Below, in pieces: positions 18,058-27,197 of a DNA stretch of 64,000 nucleotides. The notes under the pieces were generated by a model. That model was given only the letters and a program-made list of their open reading frames with translations, had not been told where the DNA came from and searched no databases. The position numbers and the translations under genes are program-made. The stretch comes from Gammaproteobacteria bacterium (lineage in GTDB: Bacteria; Pseudomonadota; Gammaproteobacteria; Arenicellales; UBA868): contig JAKUQR010000003.1 of assembly GCA_022450155.1 (NCBI GenBank), positions 62,001 through 126,000 on the forward strand. Direction: 5' to 3'. How positions within the stretch are numbered: position 1 is the first letter of the stretch; each line of letters begins with the position of its first letter.

Positions 18058-18108
18058 GTTGTGATCGCGACTGATTTTGTAGGCCTCGCTCGGCAATTAC
18101 AGGCGTAG
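18055..18108 (+). repeat. Right attachment-like direct repeat (orphan HAD gene end)
   Basis: An orphan copy of the last 17 codons of the HAD gene, ending in TAG. Translation in the matching frame reads VIATDFVGLARQLQA, one Asp-to-Gly change from the gene's own end apart from its first codon. No start or remaining HAD sequence precedes it; the integrase remnant does. Confidence 0.8.
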
Positions 18109-18140
18109 GAAGACATCGCGTTACGAATTCCAAGCAGCCA

Positions 18141-18539
18141 TCATCCATCGAGTGTCTGTTCTTTGGCGGCCTGAGCACTTGTTTTCTCGTCGGCCGGCCA
18201 GCGGGCAATAAATTCTTCGATTGCACCGGAAGCCGGTTGGGCGAGATCTCCCAGTTCCCGGGCTTGCAGAAAGATAATCGCCAAAGTTGTGCCACTGAGC
18301 GCAGCCTGGTCGTTGCGCTTTCTTGCATCGCGGTGGGCTTCTTTCAGCCAGCGGGGTATTTTTTCCCGCTTGGTCTGGGCACCTGATCTATTCAGAGCCT
18401 GGCGGATCGAATCGCCGGCGACTTCCGATATCTTATACAGGTGCTTGTCGGCGTACGTCAACTCGTCCGCTCGAATGATTGACTGACTGTCCTTGATCAG
18501 TTGTCGGGCTTTCGAGTTTTGACCGAAAAGTTCAAACAT
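18141..18539 (-). CDS. Hypothetical protein, helical
   Basis: I do not recognise this 132-residue protein. It is Ala/Arg/Lys/Gln-rich, predicted mostly helical, with no signal peptide, membrane span or Cys. A central basic stretch is TKREKIPRWLKEAHRDARKR, and the C-terminus EEFIARWPADEKTSAQAAKE is acidic to neutral. Codon use looks like its chromosomal neighbours, so the frame is probably real. It lies just right of the inserted block and upstream frames give no hint of function. Confidence 0.55.
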   Translation of the reverse strand: MFELFGQNSKARQLIKDSQSIIRADELTYADKHLYKISEVAGDSIRQALNRSGAQTKREKIPRWLKEAHRDARKRNDQAALSGTTLAIIFLQARELGDLAQPASGAIEEFIARWPADEKTSAQAAKEQTLDG

Positions 18540-18618
18540 AAGATGGGCTCAACAAGTGTTATACCGCAGTGTCGTGAACCGAGGTTTTGATCGTAAGTCT
18601 AGACCGTGCCGATCATTG

Positions 18619-19239
18619 TCAGGTCAGCCCGATCATGACGTTGTCCTTGAAGGCGGGTCGATCGGCCAGCTGCTGATACCAGCGATAAAGCGAAGGCAGT
18701 TCAGTGCGCTCGATATCAAGAGTAAACCAACGATAGACCATGATACCCAGCGGAATGTCGGCCATCGACAAGCTCTCACCTCCAACGAAAGCAGAGTCCG
18801 ACAGGTGATGGTCCAGTATGGTCATCACTTGCTCCAGCCGATCTCGGCCATCTCTGATGGCATCCAGATCCCGGTCTTTCGGTGCGGTTCTGATCAGACC
18901 CCAGAAGACCGGAAATACGGCAGGAGAGACTACAGTCTGCTGCCAGTCCATCCATTGTTCTGCCCGTGCAAGATCGGTCAACGAGTCCGGCAACAGCGAG
19001 TTTGGCGTAAATTTACGGACCAGGTAGCGGACGATAACATTGGATTCCCACAGTATCGTATCCCCATCGATCAGTGTGGGTACCAGCCCGTTTGGATTCA
19101 TAGACAGATAGGCCGTTTCCCGGTTACCACCAAATGGACCGCCGATGTCGTCTCGCGTGTATTCCAAGCCGAGTTCGCCCAGGGCCCATAGGGTTTTCTG
19201 GACATTGGATGAATTGTTGCGTCCCAGGATCTTCAGCAT
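18619..19239 (-). CDS. Glutathione S-transferase family protein
   Basis: About 206 residues from the ATG at 19239, chosen because AAGGAAA lies eight bases upstream and MLKILGRNNSSNVQK is the thioredoxin-fold N-terminus; an upstream in-frame start would add 16 odd residues. The N-terminal domain contains NGLVPTLIDGDTILWESNVI, which is the cis-Pro and glutathione-gamma-Glu site. The C-terminal helical domain has SMADIPLG, the conserved N-capping region. Related proteins conjugate glutathione to electrophiles or act as lyases. No partner is evident beside the MFS transporter gene upstream. Confidence 0.87.
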   Translation of the reverse strand: MLKILGRNNSSNVQKTLWALGELGLEYTRDDIGGPFGGNRETAYLSMNPNGLVPTLIDGDTILWESNVIVRYLVRKFTPNSLLPDSLTDLARAEQWMDWQQTVVSPAVFPVFWGLIRTAPKDRDLDAIRDGRDRLEQVMTILDHHLSDSAFVGGESLSMADIPLGIMVYRWFTLDIERTELPSLYRWYQQLADRPAFKDNVMIGLT

Positions 19240-19355
19240 GGTGGAGTTTCCTTTATCAGAGTTCGACCGGATCCTTAGATAGCTCAAGTCTACGGACCAT
19301 TACAGCAGATCGGATAGTAATTATAGCGGTGACGGCATCAATAGCCGCTCAACAC

Positions 19356-20570
19356 TCATCGACGCTGGTTCGATGGCAGCCAGTAGACGATCAGGTTTGC
19401 CAGTAGAATTGTTCCAGCCAAACAATAGAAAACCATGTGCAGGCCGTAGTGATCTGCAATTAGGCCACCCACAGGCATCATGATCATCGTCAGCAGAGCC
19501 TGCGTACCAAACAGGATACTGGTCGCGCTGCCTGCAATTTCACGTGGCACGAGATCCATCATCCAGCTGTGTATTACGGGCCGAACCGCAAACAGCGCAA
19601 ATCCCAGCAGAGAAACAGCCACCACAAGCACGATTTCATTCTGGGCGAGCGTAATCCCAGCGATGACGACCGTAGTCGTGGTGAGGCCGGCAAGTACGAC
19701 CGGCCGCCGACCGATCCGATCCGACCATGTTCCGGCAACTGGTGCTGCTACGAGACCGCCCAACTGTAATGCGCTCATGGTGATTCCCATCCAGAGCGGA
19801 CCTGATCCCAGTTCGTTGACGAGATAAAGCGGCAGGAAGACATACAGGCCATTCTGGGCGATGTTTCGCATACCCGACATGAGGCAGAGTCCAAGAACTG
19901 TTCGGTCGCGGGCGATCCCACCGATCTGTGTCAGGTAATGGCGCAAACCAGCCCGATCATGCTGAGTTGTCCGGCCAGATTTGTCGGTTTTAAGTAGACA
20001 CAAGGCGAACACCAGGGTGATCAGAAATACCGGTGCCGCACCAATTACCGCTGTGCCCTGCCAGGTCAGGACGAGCAACAGTACGCCGGCGGCAAGGGGT
20101 GCGAGTGTGTCTCCAAGGTTTGCACACAAGGCATGGACCGACAATGCATAGCCGCGATTGTCGGGATAATGGTCCGACAGAAATGCGATTGCCGGGGGAT
20201 GCCATAAATTGTTTGATGCACCCAGCAAAATGACCAGCACTGTCAGGACCAGAAACTCGCGGACCAGGCCAAAGGCCAACAGTGCGACACCACCCAAAAT
20301 CAGGGATACGACCTGGAACACGATCCGTCGGCCGGTGATGTCCACCATCAGCCCACTGCCAAAATTTGCGACCAGTGAACTTAAATGAAAAATCGAAACC
20401 AGGAGACCGGCGTCGGTATACGACAGGCCAATATCCTTGGCAATAAACGGCAGCAGAAGATAGAAAAAGGCAGCGATCCAATGGGTAGTACCGTGTCCCA
20501 GTCCAACCAGGAACGCCGGACCCTGTTTTGTCCAGGGAACACCCGTGAGCCGTCCTACAGATTCCAGCAC
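19356..20570 (-). CDS. MFS transporter (Fsr-like)
   Basis: A 404-residue major facilitator with about 12 membrane helices. VGLGHGTTHWI in the first helix and NLWHPPAIAFLSDHYPDNRGYA resemble the fosmidomycin-resistance (Fsr) branch. The loop signature DRIGRRPVVL sits between helices 8 and 9. The GTG start is preceded by AGGAG. The gene is divergent from the CoA-transferase gene across a 179-base region with a dyad. Substrate unknown; drug or small-acid export is the family norm. Confidence 0.85.
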   Translation of the reverse strand: MLESVGRLTGVPWTKQGPAFLVGLGHGTTHWIAAFFYLLLPFIAKDIGLSYTDAGLLVSIFHLSSLVANFGSGLMVDITGRRIVFQVVSLILGGVALLAFGLVREFLVLTVLVILLGASNNLWHPPAIAFLSDHYPDNRGYALSVHALCANLGDTLAPLAAGVLLLVLTWQGTAVIGAAPVFLITLVFALCLLKTDKSGRTTQHDRAGLRHYLTQIGGIARDRTVLGLCLMSGMRNIAQNGLYVFLPLYLVNELGSGPLWMGITMSALQLGGLVAAPVAGTWSDRIGRRPVVLAGLTTTTVVIAGITLAQNEIVLVVAVSLLGFALFAVRPVIHSWMMDLVPREIAGSATSILFGTQALLTMIMMPVGGLIADHYGLHMVFYCLAGTILLANLIVYWLPSNQRR

Positions 20571-20685
20571 TAGTTTGTTTCTCCTAAATCGATCAAGATA
20601 CCTTAACCTCTGATCTACCAGCTTGTACAGGATTGTGCTGCGACCAAAATGAGTTCAAAGTGACACGGCTTTTAGGGCACAATAT

Positions 20686-20701
20686 TTGATCGGCTGATCA
20701 A
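20686..20701. promoter_or_regulatory. Palindrome in divergent promoter region, possible operator
   Basis: TTGATC, four bases, then GATCAA form a perfect 6+6 dyad between the MFS and CoA-transferase genes, about 50 bases before the CoA-transferase ATG. Size and spacing suit a dimeric repressor, but no regulator gene is adjacent and no consensus is claimed. Confidence 0.35.
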
Positions 20702-20749
20702 CTGTAGCCCGGGCACTCTGTGAAAAACAGATCGGCCTGGGGGGGTAAT

Positions 20750-21943
20750 ATGACTAACAGACACCAACAGCTGCCACTTTCTCGGTTTACTGTGCTGGAT
20801 TTGACTCGGGTCAGGTCCGGACCCACCGCAGTACGGCAGCTTGCCGACTGGGGTGCAAACGTCATTAAGATCGAATCTCCGGCTCATATGAATGCTGAAG
20901 GGGGTATGGGTGGCGCGCGCCATGGACCGGATTTTCAGAATATTCATCGAAACAAGCGTAGTCTGACATTAAATCTGAAGCATGCCGAGGGCACGAATGT
21001 GCTGATGCGCATGGTTGATCAAGCCGATGTCGTGGTCGAGAATTTCCGGCCCGATGTTAAGCATCGACTGGGAATCGATTATGAATCGTTGGCCAAGCGC
21101 AATCCACGCATTATTCTGGCCAGTGTATCTGGGTTTGGACAATCCGGCCCTTATTCAAACAGACCTGGTTTTGATCAGGTGGCCCAGGGCATGGGTGGGC
21201 TGATGTCAATCACTGGGCTTCCCGGTCAGGGGCCCGTACGCGTGGGTGTGCCCATTGCTGATCTGACAGCGGGAATGTACGCCGCTATTGGTATACTTAT
21301 CGCGCTCCTTCAGCGCGAGGAAACTGGCAAGGGTCAGTGGGTCCACACTTCCCTGTTGGAGGCGCAAATCGCGATGCTGGATTTTCAGGCTGCACGTTGG
21401 CTGATCGGCGGCGAGGTGCCGCCTCAGGCGGGCAATAATCACCCCACCAGTACGCCCACGGGTGTTTTTGCAACAGCCGATGGTTATATCAATATTGCCA
21501 GTGCTGGTGAAACTATGTGGGAGCGTTTGTGTGGTGTATTGCAAGCTGATGACCTGTTTGATAATCCGAATTACGTAACCGAGCAGTCCAGGCATAAGCA
21601 CAGAGATGCACTGAATGAGGATCTTGCCGTCTATCTGCAGTATCGAACCAGCCAGGAATGGATTGACGCCTTGAACGATGCGGGCGTACCCAGTGGTCCA
21701 ATCTACGACATCGATGAAATGTTTGCAGACCCGCAGGTCGAACATGTTGGAGTGGCCAAGCCAGTCCAGCATCCACAACTGGGGGAGATCCGGGTTTTGA
21801 AGAATGCGATCAATCTCAGCAGCACACCGGATGTCGATTACCGACCAACCCCTGAACGCGGGGAACATACCGACACAGTATTAGCGGAATTCGGTTACAG
21901 CGCAGAGGAGATAGAACGGTTCAGGACTGCAGGTGTTGTTTGA
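20750..21943 (+). CDS. CaiB/BaiF family (class III) CoA-transferase
   Basis: About 397 residues from the ATG at 20750, which has a G-rich ribosome site just upstream; an in-frame ATG at 20720 is less likely. Family landmarks are LDLTRVRSGPTAVRQLADWG, VVVENFRPDVKHRLGIDY, the ASVSGFGQSGPY segment, and GFDQVAQGMGGLMSITG. The Asp that forms the acyl-anhydride intermediate is expected in the GFDQ region of this family. It moves CoA between acyl groups; the acid is unknown. It ends ten bases before the MaoC remnant on the opposite strand. A paralogue is at 32084-33316. Confidence 0.88.
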   Translation: MTNRHQQLPLSRFTVLDLTRVRSGPTAVRQLADWGANVIKIESPAHMNAEGGMGGARHGPDFQNIHRNKRSLTLNLKHAEGTNVLMRMVDQADVVVENFRPDVKHRLGIDYESLAKRNPRIILASVSGFGQSGPYSNRPGFDQVAQGMGGLMSITGLPGQGPVRVGVPIADLTAGMYAAIGILIALLQREETGKGQWVHTSLLEAQIAMLDFQAARWLIGGEVPPQAGNNHPTSTPTGVFATADGYINIASAGETMWERLCGVLQADDLFDNPNYVTEQSRHKHRDALNEDLAVYLQYRTSQEWIDALNDAGVPSGPIYDIDEMFADPQVEHVGVAKPVQHPQLGEIRVLKNAINLSSTPDVDYRPTPERGEHTDTVLAEFGYSAEEIERFRTAGVV

Positions 21944-21952
21944 TTTTGGAGA

Positions 21953-22168
21953 CTAGCCAACACGCTTTCTGATCAGGTAACGTTGGCTCCCTTCAAAGAT
22001 CAGAACATCGCTCTGGTTATGGATCGTAGCGCGCAGCGTGATGATGCCGGTTGTATTTTGTTCTTTGAGTTCAACGATCTCTAGCATGGGGTAGAGGGTG
22101 TTGCCTCGATAGACCGGATGCAGAAACCTGCCGCTCGCCTCGGTCATCCCTAACAGGGAATCAGCCAC
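21953..22168 (-). pseudogene. MaoC-like dehydratase remnant, C-terminal half
   Basis: A 71-residue frame matching the C-terminal strands of MaoC hot-dog dehydratases: FLHPVYRGNTLYPMLEI, then TTGIITLRATIHNQ and SQRYLIRK. The N-terminal half with the catalytic Asp/His motif is missing. Immediately upstream in frame there is a short continuation and then a TGA near 22210. Whole MaoC proteins have about 150 residues, so this is a truncated gene. It may once have hydrated the acyl-CoA made by the adjacent CoA-transferase. Confidence 0.6.
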
Positions 22169-22250
22169 CTGGCTGGGAAACGTACCGGCACCTCGGGTTC
22201 AATTTCCGGTTTTTGATTTGTGGAATAGTTGTTTATGGGGCTCCTGCTGG

Positions 22251-23117
22251 TCAGTTGGAACGGGCAATGATGACAATGGCCGGTACGATCAGCACGATGG
22301 CGATCACAATTCTCGAGGTGAAGCGCTCTTTGCGAAAAATAAAATAGCCAAGTAGAAAGCTGATGACAGGTGATACAGACACAACCGGTACCACAGTGAT
22401 GACTTGACCTATCTGGAGTGCCGTGTTCAGAGACCACAGCGAAATACCATTGATTATTCCTCCAATCAGGAACCAGGCCATGCCGGGTGACCACCGGACA
22501 GAGGGGATGATGCGTGCATGTTGGACTGATGCGACGATCAGGCCCACCAGAAGCGAGACACTGTAGCCGACAAGCCCGGCGAACAGCGGTTCCGGTACAA
22601 CATCTAAACCCAGTTTGGTCACTGCATGTGCAAGCGCGCGCAGGATGGCCGCCCCCAGTGGCAGCGACAGAGCCCACAGTGGCCACATCGACGTCGTGTT
22701 TCCACGATAGGTCAGGATTACAACGCCGGTTACGATGGCGAAGGTTCCACCCATCAGGGATGCCGTCATTGATTCTTCGAGCAGGGCAATCGCAAACAAT
22801 GCACTAAACAGTGGCGCTATAGAGGCGAGGGTGGTTGACAGAGTCGGGCCCAGAAACCGAATCCCGGCCATCGCAAAATTTGCAGAGAGAAAAGGACGAA
22901 ACAGTCCGATCGTGGCGAACAGCGCAGCCCCGGTTGTGAACCAGTACCACGTCTCAAGGAACCACGGCGACAGCATCCAATAGAGGGCGGCCGATGAACA
23001 AATAGAGATTAATGTGCCTCGTCGGCTGTCAATGTGTCTGAGACCCAGATTATGGAGTTGTACCGCAACGGCGAACAGAAAGGCCGAACACAGAGCGAGG
23101 GCGACTGGGGATGTCAC
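22251..23117 (-). CDS. EamA/DMT-family transporter
   Basis: A 288-residue integral membrane protein with about ten hydrophobic helices and two EamA repeats, the second beginning near LPLGAAILRALAHAVTK. It starts at a GTG. It ends the leftward operon with the FAD/Fe-S dehydrogenase and the TauD-like gene. Members export or import small metabolites such as amino acids. One of three DMT proteins in this window. Confidence 0.82.
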   Translation of the reverse strand: MTSPVALALCSAFLFAVAVQLHNLGLRHIDSRRGTLISICSSAALYWMLSPWFLETWYWFTTGAALFATIGLFRPFLSANFAMAGIRFLGPTLSTTLASIAPLFSALFAIALLEESMTASLMGGTFAIVTGVVILTYRGNTTSMWPLWALSLPLGAAILRALAHAVTKLGLDVVPEPLFAGLVGYSVSLLVGLIVASVQHARIIPSVRWSPGMAWFLIGGIINGISLWSLNTALQIGQVITVVPVVSVSPVISFLLGYFIFRKERFTSRIVIAIVLIVPAIVIIARSN

Positions 23118-23149
23118 ATTTTTTTGTAGGTGATTGACAGTTGTGGCGG

Positions 23150-24109
23150 TTAGCCGTCGTAACTTCGTTTGCCTGTGTCTCGATGCCAGGTTCTGTAAAA
23201 GTGTCGTTTTTGATCAGAATCAGTGTGATCCATAAAGTCGCTGCGGTAGTGTGCAATGTCAATGTTGTTCAGATAATGGAGGTCACCGGGATTCATTTGC
23301 GTCTCCACCCATACCGCTGGGTCGGCAAGAAGATCTTCCACAACAGCCAGCGCTTTTTCTAATGTCGAACTGATTTGTTCACCTGCAACGGCGTAGCCTT
23401 TTCTGATCAGTGAAATATTTGCACGACACAGAAGCCTTTTGCCATCCCACTGAAAGAATGGAGCCAGAGTGGTCTTTGCGGCCTGCGGATGATGTTCAGC
23501 CTGCCGATCATAAATTATCGGGCGGTAGAGTACGCCCAATACTTCCGGGTAGTCGCTGAGCAGGCGGTTGTGGAGGGCATACAGGCTACAGAACCGACTG
23601 ACACCACCGTGGAGTGCTGTTTGCCAGCACAACTGACCGACATAGTGGGGCACTGCTGTACCGAAAGCATTGTCGATATGGAAATTCAGTTCGGCCCGGG
23701 TGTGTGATCCGCGTACGCCATAATCGAATTCCGCGCCGGTGTCTGTCACGTCATAAATCATCGTGCCGTCGAACTTCTGAGCAACGGGCCGGCCAATGAA
23801 CTGGCCGAGTATCCAAAAAACACCGATCATGTCGGTTACTTCATAATCCTTGACGGCAAGTCCTTTGAGCACAGTAAATCCACAACCTTGATCGAGAATA
23901 AATCTTGCCTGTTGAATGATGTTTTGGAGGATCGGTAGGTGGTGATCCTTCGGGGCTTGGAGCAGTATGGGCAAAGGATTCCGCTGTAGTGCTTCAACGA
24001 GATCGTTGAGTTCTTTATTCACGTCATCGGACACAGTCAGGCACCAATCCTCGGCTTGTATGTCTTCCCCGATCCAGGTGCGGTGATCTGAAATGATGGT
24101 ATCCAGCAT
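23150..24109 (-). CDS. TauD/TfdA-like Fe(II)/2-oxoglutarate dioxygenase
   Basis: A 319-residue oxygenase. Iron ligands are His144 and Asp146 in LNFHIDNAF and His287 in NIDIAHYRSDF; Arg306 or Arg310 in FYRTWHRDT would bind 2-oxoglutarate. The family includes taurine, sulfonate, carnitine-precursor and clavaminate-type oxygenases; the LNFHIDNAF region does not match classical TauD closely, so I leave the substrate open. It starts 20 bases after the dehydrogenase gene, so they are co-transcribed. Neighbouring sulfur genes make a sulfonate or thio-acid plausible, as inference. Confidence 0.8.
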   Translation of the reverse strand: MLDTIISDHRTWIGEDIQAEDWCLTVSDDVNKELNDLVEALQRNPLPILLQAPKDHHLPILQNIIQQARFILDQGCGFTVLKGLAVKDYEVTDMIGVFWILGQFIGRPVAQKFDGTMIYDVTDTGAEFDYGVRGSHTRAELNFHIDNAFGTAVPHYVGQLCWQTALHGGVSRFCSLYALHNRLLSDYPEVLGVLYRPIIYDRQAEHHPQAAKTTLAPFFQWDGKRLLCRANISLIRKGYAVAGEQISSTLEKALAVVEDLLADPAVWVETQMNPGDLHYLNNIDIAHYRSDFMDHTDSDQKRHFYRTWHRDTGKRSYDG

Positions 24110-24129
24110 AGGTTGGTCAGTGCCCTGGT

Positions 24130-27093
24130 CTAGCTGTGGCCGGTTTCGCCGGTCCGGGTCGCTGCACTGTGAGCCATTGACTGGTACAGAAGTTGAACGA
24201 AGTGAACCGCATCACGGCCAGTACCGTCGTGAATTTGTTGCCGGCAGCTGGTACCACCGCCGACAACTACAGTGTTGGGGTCCAGTACCCGTACTGCAGG
24301 CAGCAGCGAAAGTTCTCCCATGGCCATGGACACGTCATAGTTTTTTGCCCATTGCCCAAAGTCACCTGCCATGCCACAGCAACTGCTGGCAATGGGGTTG
24401 ACCGTCAGTTCAGGTATCCAGTTCAGGACGGTTTCAACGTCATGGTCGGTGGCAAATGCTTTCTGGTGGCAATGGCAGTGTAATGCTGCCTGTTTGTATT
24501 GTGTGGGCTCAAGACGTATAGAAAGAACGTCCGATTGTTTAACCAGATACTCTTCGAGCAGAAAGGTCATGTCTGCGAGTCCCTTCGTTTCCGATGCCGG
24601 TAAAAGTACGTCGTATTCGTCTCTCAGGGTCAGAATGCAGGCCGGTTCCAGCCCGACCAGCGGTATCTTTTGTTCAATGAAGGGTTTCAGCGCCAGCAGG
24701 AGCCGTCGGGCTTCGTGTCTGGCTTCATCTATCAGGCCGGCTGCCAGAAACGTTCGTCCACAGCACAACGGTCTTTTGTCATCGGCCCCCGCGACGTGAA
24801 CGCGACAGCCGGCGGCAGCCAGAACATCGATCAACGCTTCACCATTTTCAGGTTCGAACCAGCGGCTGAAGGTATCCAGCAGGACAACGACTGCCTGACC
24901 ATCGGCGGGCCCAGCTTGAGTAATGCTGTTAAGGCGTTTCGACTTGCGCCAGCGGGGCAGGCGGCGATGGCGCGTGAAGCCTGTCAGCGACTCGATACAT
25001 AGGGCAGCACCGGGCAACTTCTGAACAGCGTTGAACAAAGGTCCAATGCCCCCAATCATCGGCGCGTATCGTGGTAGGTAGGCGACGAGACGTTGGCCCA
25101 TGTTGAGTCCGTGGGCGGCAGTTTGGCTCGCCTGTAATTCAAGTTTCATGCGCGCCATGTCGACACCTGTAGGACATTCTCGCTTGCAGGCCTTGCAGCC
25201 GACGCACAGCGACATCGATTCAGCCATTTCACTCGAGGTAAAAGCATTAGGCCCCAGCTGCCCTGTCAGCGCCAGGCGAAGCGTATTCGCGCGGCCTCGC
25301 GTCGAATGGGTTTCGTCGCCTGTTGCGCGAAATGAAGGACACATCACCGCGGCGTCCTGTTTACGGCAGGCGCCATTGTTGTTGCACATTTCAACTGCAC
25401 CGGAAAACCCTCCCCAGGTTGACCAGTCCAATTGTGTTGATCTTTTGCCGTCTAGATATTCCGGTCCGTAGCGAAACAAAGAACGATCATCCATGCGCGG
25501 TGGATCAACGATTTTGCCTGGATTAAAAAGACCATCTGGGTCAATTATTTGTTTTACTTGTTCGAAAATATTCAGCATTCGATCGCCAAACATGATTGGG
25601 TGGAATTCTGAACGAACGATGCCATCGCCGTGTTCACCGGAGTGCGAACCTTCATATTCCCTCACGATGGAAAAGGCCTGCTCAGCAATAGAACGCATCT
25701 TCCGAACATCTTCAGGACTTTTCATATTCAGTACGGGACGCACATGAAGACAGCCTTCTGAAGCGTGCGCATACCAGGTGCCACGTGTTCCATGATCTTC
25801 AAAAATTCGGGTCAGCCGATCGGTGAACTCTGCCAGGTGTTCAAGCGGCACCGCACAATCCTCAATAAACGACACCGGTTTGCGGTCACCTTTCATCGAC
25901 ATCATGATGTTGAGGCCCGATTTTCGAACCTCCCAAACCGACTGCTGGTCTGCCGGGTTGACGATGTCCACGACAGACCCTGGATGGCCCAGGTCAGCCA
26001 TAAGCGTCGATAGGTCGCCCAGCTGTTGCTGCAGTTTGGTGGGTTCCTCTCCTGCGAACTCAACCAGCAGCAGCGCGTCAGGATCGCCATTTACAAAGCG
26101 GGTCAGCGTTTTACTGAACATGGGGATATCCAGCGCCAGTTCTATCAGGGTCCTGTCGATCAGTTCGACCGCGTCTGGACCCAGACCCACGATGTGTTGC
26201 GTTGATTCCATCGCCTGGTAAAACGAAGGGAAATGACAGATTCCTAGAACTTTGTAGGCAGGTATGGGTTGTAAGCGCAGTGTCAGTTGGCGTGTAAATG
26301 CAAGTGTGCCTTCTGAACCAACCAGCAATTGGGCCATATTTTGCTCACGCTGTTGTAACGCTGGTGGCAGCATGGCATCAATGTTGTAACCACCGACCCG
26401 GCGATGCACTTTGGGAAACCGTGTTGTGATCTCAGTGGACTCACGATCGGCAAGCTCGATCAGTGATTGCGTCAGTCGACGATAAATCTCGGGTTCATGT
26501 AGATCAGTATTCGCGGGTCCAATTGGGCCAAACTGTGCCTGTTCGCCACTGGCGAGTACTGCATCGATGGTCAGTACGTTATCCCGCATCAGCCCATAGC
26601 GTATTGATCGGGCGCCACAGCTGTTGTTTCCCGCCATGCCTCCCAGTGTGGCCTGACTGGCTGTTGATACGTCGACCGGGAAAAACAAGCCATGGGGTTT
26701 CAACTGCGCATTGAGTTGATCTAGAACTATGCCTGGTTCGACGGTAACAGTCCGTTCGGCTGTGTCCAGTTCGACAATTTGGTTTAAGTGTTTTGATACG
26801 TCAATCACTAATGCCAACCCTACGGTTTGGCCGCTTTGTGATGTGCCGGCACCACGAGGAAGCACCGGTATACCTTCCTCCGAAGCGATGTCGATGATGG
26901 TCGTTAGATCGTCCTGTGCCTGTGGGATGACAACGCCAATCGGTTCGATCTGGTAGATTGATGCATCTGTGCTGTACCGTCCGCGGCTGAAGTGATCGAA
27001 CAATACCTCACCCTTGATAGACCTCGACAGTTTCTGCGCGAGCCTGCTATCGCCGATTCGCGCCTTAAGTGGAGAATTGTCGTAGTGACTCAT
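24130..27093 (-). CDS. FAD-binding and Fe-S D-2-hydroxyacid dehydrogenase (YdiJ/Dld-type fusion)
   Basis: About 987 residues, starting at the ATG at 27093 (a GTG at 27102 is the alternative). The FAD_binding_4 domain holds PRGAGTSQSGQTVG (about 78-91) and GNNSCGARSIRYG. Next come the FAD-oxidase C domain, a GACRKQDAAVMCP segment, and an Fe-S site near residue 635, CVGCKACKRECP. The C-terminal region has CCG-type motifs (CCGRTF and SSCCGMAGDFG). This order matches E. coli YdiJ, reported to oxidise D-2-hydroxyglutarate, and related D-lactate dehydrogenases. It leads the leftward operon. Whether the substrate is a simple hydroxyacid or a sulfonated one is unknown. Confidence 0.88.
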   Translation of the reverse strand: MSHYDNSPLKARIGDSRLAQKLSRSIKGEVLFDHFSRGRYSTDASIYQIEPIGVVIPQAQDDLTTIIDIASEEGIPVLPRGAGTSQSGQTVGLALVIDVSKHLNQIVELDTAERTVTVEPGIVLDQLNAQLKPHGLFFPVDVSTASQATLGGMAGNNSCGARSIRYGLMRDNVLTIDAVLASGEQAQFGPIGPANTDLHEPEIYRRLTQSLIELADRESTEITTRFPKVHRRVGGYNIDAMLPPALQQREQNMAQLLVGSEGTLAFTRQLTLRLQPIPAYKVLGICHFPSFYQAMESTQHIVGLGPDAVELIDRTLIELALDIPMFSKTLTRFVNGDPDALLLVEFAGEEPTKLQQQLGDLSTLMADLGHPGSVVDIVNPADQQSVWEVRKSGLNIMMSMKGDRKPVSFIEDCAVPLEHLAEFTDRLTRIFEDHGTRGTWYAHASEGCLHVRPVLNMKSPEDVRKMRSIAEQAFSIVREYEGSHSGEHGDGIVRSEFHPIMFGDRMLNIFEQVKQIIDPDGLFNPGKIVDPPRMDDRSLFRYGPEYLDGKRSTQLDWSTWGGFSGAVEMCNNNGACRKQDAAVMCPSFRATGDETHSTRGRANTLRLALTGQLGPNAFTSSEMAESMSLCVGCKACKRECPTGVDMARMKLELQASQTAAHGLNMGQRLVAYLPRYAPMIGGIGPLFNAVQKLPGAALCIESLTGFTRHRRLPRWRKSKRLNSITQAGPADGQAVVVLLDTFSRWFEPENGEALIDVLAAAGCRVHVAGADDKRPLCCGRTFLAAGLIDEARHEARRLLLALKPFIEQKIPLVGLEPACILTLRDEYDVLLPASETKGLADMTFLLEEYLVKQSDVLSIRLEPTQYKQAALHCHCHQKAFATDHDVETVLNWIPELTVNPIASSCCGMAGDFGQWAKNYDVSMAMGELSLLPAVRVLDPNTVVVGGGTSCRQQIHDGTGRDAVHFVQLLYQSMAHSAATRTGETGHS

Positions 27094-27197
27094 ACTGTGC
27101 ACAATAGTCGTTCGTTGGATGGTCGATTAACATGGTGTCGGTACGGATGTCCGATCGACACGGCATCTGCTGGCAGTGTAGTGTAGAACGAGAGATT

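Larger units (their letters stand above)
15254..18108. mobile_element. Probable remnant of an integrative element in the 3' end of the HAD gene
   Basis: The block lies between two 54-bp direct repeats that both encode the C-terminus of the haloacid dehalogenase-like gene. Next to the right repeat is a decayed tyrosine-recombinase fragment reading inward. Four cargo genes (GFA-type, ArsN2-like acetyltransferase, YdhR-like, Fe/2OG oxygenase) all lie on the minus strand. This is the layout expected for an integrase-driven element that regenerates the target gene's 3' end. The repeats differ at eight positions, so excision is unlikely now. No complete integrase or transfer gene remains. An alternative is a tandem duplication of the HAD gene followed by replacement of its middle. 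Confidence 0.6.

Noticed and set aside
17928-18116. 62-codon minus-strand frame as a stand-alone gene
   Set aside because: Its first 20 codons are the complement of the HAD repeat and the rest is the integrase remnant, which continues past the stop.
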